The notes under the pieces: model-generated
Database searches by the model: none
What the model was told of the DNA's origin: nothing
Seen by the model: only the letters and a program-made list of their open reading frames with translations
Program-made: the position numbers and the translations under genes
Part shown: piece after piece, positions 1 to 5,676 of the stretch
Layout of the letters: every line of letters begins with the position of its first letter
How positions within the stretch are numbered: position 1 is the first letter of the stretch
Assembly: GCA_945872285.1 (NCBI GenBank)
Contig: CAMBZR010000094.1
Coordinates: 1 to 11,016 of the forward strand
Direction of reading: 5' to 3'
Origin: Bordetella parapertussis
Lineage (GTDB): Bacteria > Pseudomonadota > Gammaproteobacteria > Burkholderiales > Burkholderiaceae_B
DNA: 11,016 nt

Positions 1-9
1 TTGTGCTTT

Positions 10-26
10 AATAACGTTAAGTTATT
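10..26. repeat. short AT-rich inverted repeat
   Basis: AATAAC (10-15) and GTTATT (21-26) are perfect inverted copies around a 5-base centre, and an 8-base palindrome TAACGTTA sits at 12-19. It lies about 135 bases before trxA. It could be an operator half-site pair or chance in AT-rich DNA. There is no T-run after it, so it is not a canonical terminator. Confidence 0.3.
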
Positions 27-88
27 CTGCCATCAAGCAGTTTTGGATCGAAGTTACCGATTCAAATCAACACCGGAACCCCAATCAC

Positions 89-116
89 TTGGCAACGCCG
101 GCACTAACCTTAAAAA
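89..116 (+). promoter_or_regulatory. candidate sigma70-type promoter for trxA
   Basis: TTGGCA at 89-94 matches the -35 consensus at 5 of 6 positions. TAAAAA at 111-116 matches the -10 consensus at 4 of 6, and the spacer is 16 bases. Transcription would start near 123, giving a leader of about 35 nt to the trxA ATG. This is a by-eye match only, and a promoter further upstream is equally possible. Confidence 0.27.
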
Positions 117-145
117 CTATTCCAATATTGCCAGACTGATCACTC

Positions 146-152
146 TAAGAGA
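146..152 (+). promoter_or_regulatory. ribosome binding site of trxA
   Basis: TAAGAGA ends 6 bases before the ATG at 159. It is a moderate Shine-Dalgarno match at good spacing, and it supports this start. Confidence 0.5.
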
Positions 153-158
153 AAACCC

Positions 159-485
159 ATGAGCGAACACATCAAAAACGTGAGCGACGCAAGTTTTGAC
201 GCCGACGTCCTCAAATCCTCACAGCCCGTGTTGGTAGATTACTGGGCGGCTTGGTGTGGCCCTTGCAAACAGATCGCACCGATGCTCGAAGAAGTTGCCA
301 CTCAATACGCAGGTAAAGTCACGGTCGCCAAACTCAATGTCGACGAGAATCAGGCCACGGCAGGTAATTTTGGCATTCGCGGCATCCCCACCTTGATGCT
401 ATTCAAAGACGGCAAAGTCGCTGACACCAAAGTTGGCGCTCTGTCCAAAGCACAATTAACCGCATGGCTGGACAGCGCAATCTAA
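159..485 (+). CDS. trxA: thioredoxin TrxA
   Basis: Cytoplasmic thioredoxin of 108 residues, the normal length for bacterial Trx1. It reduces protein disulfides (ribonucleotide reductase, peroxiredoxins, methionine sulfoxide reductases) and is recycled by thioredoxin reductase. The whole protein is one thioredoxin fold. The active site WCGPC lies at residues 32-36 with redox cysteines C33 and C36. The buried acidic residue is D27 in the strand VLVDYWA. The cis-proline is P77 in GIRGIPT, and the FKDG hairpin follows. The ATG start gives the family-typical N-terminus and has a moderate Shine-Dalgarno. rho follows 126 bp downstream on the same strand, a pairing seen in many beta- and gammaproteobacteria, so cotranscription is plausible. 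Nothing is unusual in the protein, and there is no signal peptide, which argues against a DsbA- or TlpA-type periplasmic protein. Confidence 0.97.
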   Translation: MSEHIKNVSDASFDADVLKSSQPVLVDYWAAWCGPCKQIAPMLEEVATQYAGKVTVAKLNVDENQATAGNFGIRGIPTLMLFKDGKVADTKVGALSKAQLTAWLDSAI

Positions 486-498
486 GATGCCCTCGCGC

Positions 499-519
499 GC
501 GAGCCCCTTCGCGGCTCGC
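499..519 (+). promoter_or_regulatory. GC-rich hairpin between trxA and rho
   Basis: GCGAGCC (499-505) and GGCTCGC (513-519) form a perfect 7-bp stem with a 7-base loop, 13 bases after the trxA stop. No T-run follows, so it is not a standard intrinsic terminator. It could protect the trxA 3' end against exonucleases, act as a processing site, or attenuate read-through into rho. The structure is plain in the sequence; the role is inferred. Confidence 0.45.
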
Positions 520-557
520 CACTGGCTTCGCTTGATGCGGGCTGTTCAACTGTGAAA

Positions 558-580
558 CCTTTTTACCCCCCTCCTCTTCT
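558..580 (+). promoter_or_regulatory. C/T-rich, G-free stretch in the rho leader (possible rut-like site)
   Basis: This 23-base stretch is all pyrimidine apart from a single A, and has no G. It begins 54 bases before the rho ATG. Rho loads on C-rich, G-poor unstructured RNA, and in E. coli rho is autoregulated by Rho-dependent termination in its own leader. A rut-like function here is inference from composition and position. Confidence 0.35.
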
Positions 581-611
581 ATTGCTGAAGTAATTTTTTA
601 CACTGACATCA

Positions 612-1868
612 ATGCACCTGAACGAACTGAAGGCGCAGCACGTTTCGCAGCTGCTCGAAATGGCCGCAGGCCTCGAAATCGAAAATGCCAACCGCCTGCG
701 CAAACAAGAACTCATGTTTGCCATCATGAAAAAGCGGGCCAAACAAGGCGAACAAATATTTGGTGACGGCGTACTAGAGGTCTTGCCCGACGGATTCGGC
801 TTTTTGCGCTCGCCCGACACCTCGTATCTTGCTAGTACCGACGATATTTATATTTCACCCTCGCAGATTCGTCGGTTCAACCTGTACACCGGCGACTCAA
901 TTGAAGGAGAAGTGCGCACGCCCAAAGACGGCGAGCGCTATTTTGCTTTGGTCAAAGTCGACAAGGTCAATGGTTTCGCGCCTGAGGCGATTAAGCACCG
1001 GATCATGTTCGAAAACCTGACCCCACTGCACCCCGATAAGGTCATGCCACTTGAGCGTGACATTAAAAGCGAAGAAAATCTGACCGGTCGTATTTTGGAT
1101 ATTTTTGCTCCAATCGGCAAGGGGCAACGCGGCCTGATCGTCGCAAGTCCAAAGTCCGGAAAAACGGTCATGATGCAACACATTGCACATGCGATTACCG
1201 ATAATTTTCCGGACGCAGTCATGATCGTCATGCTCATTGACGAGCGTCCAGAAGAAGTCACTGAAATGCAGCGTACCGTGCGCGGCGAAGTGGTAGCGTC
1301 AACCTTTGACGAACCCGCAACACGTCACGTTCAGGTCGCCGAGATGGTGATTGAACGCGCCAAACGTCTGGTCGAAATGAAAAAAGACGTAGTCATCTTG
1401 CTAGATTCGATTACCCGTCTGGCGCGCGCTTACAACACCGTCGTACCCGCCTCTGGCAAGGTCTTGACCGGCGGCGTTGACGCCAACGCCCTGCAACGCC
1501 CAAAGCGCTTTTTTGGCGCCGCGCGCAACCTGGAAGAGGGTGGCTCGCTGACGATTATCGGCACCGCCTTGATTGAAACCGGCAGCCGCATGGACGAGGT
1601 GATCTACGAAGAGTTCAAGGGCACCGGTAACTCTGAAATCCACCTTGAGCGCCGCCTAGCTGAAAAGCGTGTGTATCCTGCCATTAACTTAAACAAGTCT
1701 GGCACACGTCGAGAAGAGTTGCTGATTCAGCCCGATATCTTAAAAAGAGTGTGGGTGCTGCGTAAGTTTATTCACGATATGGATGATGTGGACTCGATGG
1801 AGTTCATCCTGGACAAAATGCGGTCAACTAAAAATAACGCCGAGTTCTTTGAACTCATGAAGCGCTAG
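612..1868 (+). CDS. rho: transcription termination factor Rho
   Basis: Hexameric RNA-dependent ATPase and translocase that ends transcription at Rho-dependent terminators. Its 418 residues compare with 419 in E. coli. The N-terminal helical region (about 1-48) is followed by the cold-shock-like primary RNA-binding domain ([16 protein letters not shown] and the [10 protein letters not shown] region, about 50-120). The motor domain has P-loop SPKSGKT with K181, K184 and T185, catalytic E211 in DERPEEV, Walker B D265 in ILLDS, the Q-loop [11 protein letters not shown], the R-loop EEFKGTGN and arginine finger R366 in SGTRREE. All fall at the E. coli numbers. The P-loop has serines at 179 and 182 where E. 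coli has proline and alanine. The ATG matches the conserved MxLxELK N-terminus, but no Shine-Dalgarno is visible. The leader holds a hairpin and a C-rich stretch compatible with autoregulation. The gene probably shares transcription with trxA and converges on yhdP. Confidence 0.99.
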   Translation: MHLNELKAQHVSQLLEMAAGLEIENANRLRKQELMFAIMKKRAKQGEQIFGDGVLEVLPDGFGFLRSPDTSYLASTDDIYISPSQIRRFNLYTGDSIEGEVRTPKDGERYFALVKVDKVNGFAPEAIKHRIMFENLTPLHPDKVMPLERDIKSEENLTGRILDIFAPIGKGQRGLIVASPKSGKTVMMQHIAHAITDNFPDAVMIVMLIDERPEEVTEMQRTVRGEVVASTFDEPATRHVQVAEMVIERAKRLVEMKKDVVILLDSITRLARAYNTVVPASGKVLTGGVDANALQRPKRFFGAARNLEEGGSLTIIGTALIETGSRMDEVIYEEFKGTGNSEIHLERRLAEKRVYPAINLNKSGTRREELLIQPDILKRVWVLRKFIHDMDDVDSMEFILDKMRSTKNNAEFFELMKR

Positions 1869-1876
1869 GTCACAAC

Positions 1877-1898
1877 CCGCCACCCAAAAGGTGGTCGG
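1877..1898. terminator. hairpin between convergent rho and yhdP, possible terminator
   Basis: CCGCCACC (1877-1884) pairs with GGTGG-T-CGG (1890-1898) as an 8-bp stem with one bulged T and a CAAAA loop. It starts 8 bases after the rho stop and sits in the 53-bp gap before the yhdP stop. Neither strand has a T-run beside it, so it is a weak intrinsic terminator at best; it may instead be an mRNA 3'-end stabiliser. Confidence 0.35.
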
Positions 1899-1921
1899 AC
1901 TGCCTGAAAGATTAGGAATCG

Positions 1922-4900
1922 CTAGTTGCCGGATGGCGCCGGGCCACGGTTTGAAACGGGCGCAGGCTCGGGCGCACCTTTTAGTTCGAGCTTGGGTTCG
2001 TCCCAGTGACCTGTGACCGAGTACTTAACAGTCATTGCCTTCTCGATTGGATTGCGCAACAAAAACTGTGTGACCAACGCGCTTAAGCCAGCAATCGGAT
2101 TGACCACAAAGGCTGTCGCAAGCGCAGCGCCACTCATGTCGAACATCGGCCTGACATCGGCTTGCATATCCCAGATTTTTTTATCTAAGTCAGAGGTGCC
2201 AGTTAAAACGATACTGGCAACGGGGCTGTTCACGGTGAGATCATCGGTGTGGACGAGACCGTTTTTAATGTCAAAACTGCCTGTGAGCGCGTTCCAGGGA
2301 AATCCGTCTTTAAACTCATTGCCAGGCCTGAAATTGAAGCTCAACAGACGTTGGAAGGACTGAAGTGACAGCAGCTCTAAAAGGCGTGCACTACGAGAAT
2401 TGACGTGCTCAAACACCCCTTGTTTAAAATCGATTTTTGCCGTGCCATTAAGCCCCTGGTAGCTATCAAGCCACGGAAAATTCACCCAATTGATCTGCGC
2501 CTGAATCGATCCGTGACCACCCTTGACTCGGTCGGGCTGACCCATTTGTTCTGAAAAACGACCAAGATCGTTAACGATCATTTCAGCGTTCAAACGCACG
2601 CCGCGTTCGGGTCCCTTTAAGCGCCACTGACCGGTCGCCGTGGTAGTCGCAGCAGCGCTACGCAGATCTAGTGTTTCGATGTTCCAGAGCTCTGCGCGCT
2701 GCTGACTGGAACCCTGTAGTCGTAACGAGCCGAGTTGGCTACCAAAAAGAGTCAAGTCATCAATCGTCAGGTCGATCGCAGGGATGTCAGACCACTGCTG
2801 CTTCTCGATGACATCAATTTTGAGGACTTCGGTTTGGTCGTTAGCTGGCGCACCCAGCGACAGCTTTGAAAATCGGGCACGAATCCGACCGTCAAGCGCG
2901 CCGACCGCAGCGCTCCAGGTGGCGGTACCCAGCGTTTCTTTCGAACTGATACGCGCTGTCCATTGTTCGGGAGCGCTCTGCATGGCGGTGACATCGAGCT
3001 CTGTGAAGCTTAAGTCAGACCAAAGCAAATGAGGCGAGCGCAGTCTTGCACTTGCTAATGGCGGAAACACGCGGAGGTCTCCAGTTGAGGCGCGTTTAGG
3101 CTCTTGCGTGACCTGGTCAAACAAGGCGGCCCAGTCCTTTACATCGATTTTACCTAGGTTGAGATCGAGTAACAGCCCACTTCGGGGCAATTGCGCAAAT
3201 TCGCCCATCACGATTGCCGCACGCGTAAAGTACGGCGAGGGCCGGGCGTTTGCAGGGCGCTCGAAACGAGCCTTGAGAAGGTCGCCAAGGCTAAAAGACA
3301 CACTCTGCAAAAACTCGGTTTTTACTGGTAGGGCCGACCATTGCAGCGTCAGTGGCATCCGGCCTTGCGCCGCCTTACCTAAAGGCGCAGGTAAATTCAC
3401 AGCCAAACCCTCAAGCGTCGACGTCAGGGTCGCCGCGTAGCCCTTTTGTTTTGTTGGGACAAGCTGCGCGTCGTAGCGAGCCTGCCCTGTCAAGGGAAGT
3501 GAGGCTTGAGTGCCTAGTAACTGACTCAGCCCAACAGCCGATACGGTGCCTTGCGCCTGCAGGCGCTGAGCAGCCTCGCCCCAACTACCACTTAGCACAG
3601 ACTCGCCGCCTAAAAACTGAACACGCAAATTTTCGGTACGCAGCTGCTGCATCGAAAAATCAACGGCGCCACGAATATTTTCAAGAGACGGAAACTCTTT
3701 TCCCAGGCTCAACGTCCCGCCCGACACCTGAACCTGCCCCTTGGCTTGCGGCGTCTGGTCGCTATCGAGCGCAAGTTCAATGGACAACGGTACGGTTAAC
3801 AAGCCAGTCGCTTCGAGCCGTTTAAGAGTGGATGCAAACTCAGAGGGCAAAGGTGCTTGGCGCAAGACCGACAAATAATCCTTCGCCTCGCCGCTTAGCA
3901 CTGCCTCAAGGCTGAGCTTGGGTTGCCATTGCAAGTCTGGCACCGTGGCAACTAAATTTTGCACAGCAAGCGTCTTGCCCTGTGTATCAAGTAATCGGCC
4001 ACTTGCTGCGTTGAGCTTGAGAGAAAGCTTATCGAGAACAACTTGACCTTGCGCCTGCTCCAACAGGGGCCAACTAGGCTTGCCAGGAAGGCTCGGATCG
4101 TAATCAACCGTCAGCCCGCGGTACTGCCCCTCAAGCCTGAAGACGCCTGGCGCGTCTGGCGCATTAAAAGGAAACTGGGCAAGATCGCCTTTGAGTGTGA
4201 GTGCGACCTGACTCAATTGACCCTGAGTCAGTGCCTTGCGTAAAAAAGCACGCGCATCGGGATCGGTCAAAGTGGTGACGTATTGATGCAGACGATTGAC
4301 CGGAGCCTTGGCAATGGTGGCAGTCAAATCAAGTACCCCGGCCCCTGTCAAACCACCCGCCAACCACGACCCCTGCACTTGCGCGGCGATTTCGGCGGCT
4401 TTCAGATCGAGTTGTGCTGCGTTCACTGACAGCAGTCCTGCACTTGTTTTTGATAACTTTGCGCGCGCGGTGACCTCGCCGAGCTCAAGCAAAGACGGCG
4501 CAAACAACGGACTATCGATTGCCAGGCCAGTGGTGGTCGCGCTCAAGCTCATGCCTTGCTGCGCAGCGCTACGTGCCAACAACGGCCAGCGATCCTCGGG
4601 CAAAAGGTCGCCCAGCCAACCAGACAGTCTGACTTGACCGGTTTGCGCAAAGGCGGCGCCCTGCCCCTGACCCAATAGCGGCAGAGCGAGTTGCTTGCCC
4701 GATACTTCGAGGGTGGCCTGACCCAACATGCCTTGCTGCACGTCGACCCATAAGCGCGCGGCGATCGTGCCCGAGACAGAAGACAAGTCAAGCCAAGGCG
4801 CCAGTTCTGTCAGGTGTGTGTCTTGCACTTCAAAAAAAATCTCAGCCTCGCGTTTAGATTTCGCGGTAAGTTGACTAAAAACGTTTTCTGTCTTGATCAC

Positions 4901-5545
4901 CAACTCGACGCGCTGGCCCACTGCCTGAGGTAAAGACGCGACCAAACGAAGCTCGTGTCGAAAAACGCTATTGACCAGACTGATGTCGATCTTGGATAGG
5001 CTTAACGCGGGCGCCTGACGCAGCTGATCATGCCACAGAAAACTCGCCTGACGAACGAAGATTTCGCCCTGATGCAACAGCCAGCGCACCGCGAGCGTAT
5101 CGCGGTCAAGCTTGAGTGGTTGGTTGGAATGCGCCGCGAGACGTTGCCCCGCGAGCCAAACGCTGCCATCAGGGTGCCGGGTGCCGGCCAAAGCAATGCC
5201 ATTGATCTCTAGGTGCGCCAGGCGAAGGTCGAGTTCGAACAGGCTTTTGTACGACACAATCGCAAAGGCTTCGGGCACCTGAACCAATAACTGGTCTGTC
5301 GTATCCCTGAGCTTAAGGTTACGCACTTTAACGGTCGGGTTGAACCCCGACCAGTCAGCCGAAATATCTTCGATCGATACCTTAGCGCCTACTGCCTCAG
5401 ACAGGTGCTGTTCGATCAGCGGTCGCCAATCGTTGATACGGGGCAATGCCCAATAGCGTACGGTCAACAGTGTTCCCGCAGCTGCAAAGTAAAGCAGCAG
5501 CAGGCTCAGCAAGGCGATACGCAAGAAATATTTAAAGGGATGCAA
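1922..5545 (-). CDS. yhdP: YhdP family AsmA-like phospholipid transport protein
   Basis: Very large envelope protein of the YhdP family (DUF3971 central region, AsmA-like C-terminus). In E. coli, YhdP works redundantly with TamB and YdbH in moving phospholipids between inner and outer membrane. From the TTG chosen here it has 1207 residues (E. coli about 1266). One N-terminal membrane helix (about 8-29, LRIALLSLLLLYF) anchors a long periplasmic beta-rich body. Family hallmarks include RYWALPRINDWRP just after the helix, DISADWSGFNP, and near the C-terminus NSRSARLLELLSLQSFQRLL (about 1047-1070) followed by GLVHTDDLTVNSPVA. A Pro/Ala-rich tail ends the protein. The frame stays open upstream to a TTG at 5656, adding 37 residues with a CHVCSPH segment. 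I prefer 5545 because relatives begin just before the helix and because a likely promoter lies in the extension. No candidate start has a convincing Shine-Dalgarno apart from a purine run before 5656. It is divergent from glnE; tldD, its neighbour in E. coli, is not here. Confidence 0.93.
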   Translation of the reverse strand: MHPFKYFLRIALLSLLLLYFAAAGTLLTVRYWALPRINDWRPLIEQHLSEAVGAKVSIEDISADWSGFNPTVKVRNLKLRDTTDQLLVQVPEAFAIVSYKSLFELDLRLAHLEINGIALAGTRHPDGSVWLAGQRLAAHSNQPLKLDRDTLAVRWLLHQGEIFVRQASFLWHDQLRQAPALSLSKIDISLVNSVFRHELRLVASLPQAVGQRVELVIKTENVFSQLTAKSKREAEIFFEVQDTHLTELAPWLDLSSVSGTIAARLWVDVQQGMLGQATLEVSGKQLALPLLGQGQGAAFAQTGQVRLSGWLGDLLPEDRWPLLARSAAQQGMSLSATTTGLAIDSPLFAPSLLELGEVTARAKLSKTSAGLLSVNAAQLDLKAAEIAAQVQGSWLAGGLTGAGVLDLTATIAKAPVNRLHQYVTTLTDPDARAFLRKALTQGQLSQVALTLKGDLAQFPFNAPDAPGVFRLEGQYRGLTVDYDPSLPGKPSWPLLEQAQGQVVLDKLSLKLNAASGRLLDTQGKTLAVQNLVATVPDLQWQPKLSLEAVLSGEAKDYLSVLRQAPLPSEFASTLKRLEATGLLTVPLSIELALDSDQTPQAKGQVQVSGGTLSLGKEFPSLENIRGAVDFSMQQLRTENLRVQFLGGESVLSGSWGEAAQRLQAQGTVSAVGLSQLLGTQASLPLTGQARYDAQLVPTKQKGYAATLTSTLEGLAVNLPAPLGKAAQGRMPLTLQWSALPVKTEFLQSVSFSLGDLLKARFERPANARPSPYFTRAAIVMGEFAQLPRSGLLLDLNLGKIDVKDWAALFDQVTQEPKRASTGDLRVFPPLASARLRSPHLLWSDLSFTELDVTAMQSAPEQWTARISSKETLGTATWSAAVGALDGRIRARFSKLSLGAPANDQTEVLKIDVIEKQQWSDIPAIDLTIDDLTLFGSQLGSLRLQGSSQQRAELWNIETLDLRSAAATTTATGQWRLKGPERGVRLNAEMIVNDLGRFSEQMGQPDRVKGGHGSIQAQINWVNFPWLDSYQGLNGTAKIDFKQGVFEHVNSRSARLLELLSLQSFQRLLSFNFRPGNEFKDGFPWNALTGSFDIKNGLVHTDDLTVNSPVASIVLTGTSDLDKKIWDMQADVRPMFDMSGAALATAFVVNPIAGLSALVTQFLLRNPIEKAMTVKYSVTGHWDEPKLELKGAPEPAPVSNRGPAPSGN

Positions 5546-5564
5546 AATTAAGGAGCAACAAACC

Positions 5565-5573
5565 AAAAAAAAA
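5565..5573. repeat. nine-base A/T homopolymer at the 5' end of yhdP
   Basis: A run of nine A on the + strand (nine T in the yhdP sense) lies 20 bases upstream of the preferred yhdP TTG and inside the longer open frame. Runs of this length are prone to replication and transcription slippage and to sequencing indels. With eight bases instead of nine, an ATG at 5591 (minus strand) would read in frame into YhdP. Confidence 0.85.
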
Positions 5574-5577
5574 GATT

Positions 5578-5606
5578 TTGTGAAGATCCATTCTATAGGG
5601 TATTGT
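5578..5606 (+). promoter_or_regulatory. candidate sigma70-type promoter for glnE
   Basis: TTGTGA at 5578-5583 and TATTGT at 5601-5606 are separated by 17 bases. Transcription would start near 5613, leaving a leader of about 64 nt before the glnE ATG. It overlaps the candidate yhdP promoter on the other strand. By-eye match, not tested. Confidence 0.35.
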
Positions 5607-5619
5607 TCAAGCCTGTCAT
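5592..5619 (-). promoter_or_regulatory. candidate sigma70-type promoter for yhdP
   Basis: Read on the minus strand, ATGACA (5619-5614) is a 5-of-6 match to the -35 box and TATAGA (5597-5592) a 4-of-6 match to the -10 box, with a 16-base spacer. Transcription would begin near 5585, upstream of the TTG at 5545 but downstream of the TTG at 5656. If real, it supports the shorter YhdP. Confidence 0.33.
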
Positions 5620-5676
5620 GCGGGCTGCACACGTGGCACTGCGCGCGCACCTTCAAACACCCCTGCCCCCCTTCTT

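Larger units (their letters stand above)
1..158. other. non-coding leader upstream of trxA
   Basis: No recognisable gene is seen here. All three minus-strand frames carry stops. One plus-strand frame is open from base 1 to a TGA at 160-162, but the peptide it would encode resembles no family I know and looks like chance. The stretch contains a small AT-rich inverted repeat (10-26), a weak candidate promoter (89-116) and the trxA ribosome binding site. Confidence 0.6.

Noticed and set aside
1..162. Plus-strand open frame from the left edge to a TGA that overlaps the trxA ATG
   Set aside because: 54 codons open at the edge with no recognisable motif and composition unlike the neighbouring genes. 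It overlaps the likely promoter and ribosome binding site of trxA, so chance is the simpler explanation.
938..1261. 107-codon minus-strand open frame inside rho
   Set aside because: It covers the conserved P-loop region of rho on the opposite strand and has no independent support.
3352..3825. 157-codon open frame on the + strand inside yhdP
   Set aside because: Antisense to a well-supported gene. The translation is low-complexity Arg/Pro/Ser/Ala-rich sequence without family motifs, as expected from reading a GC-rich gene backwards.
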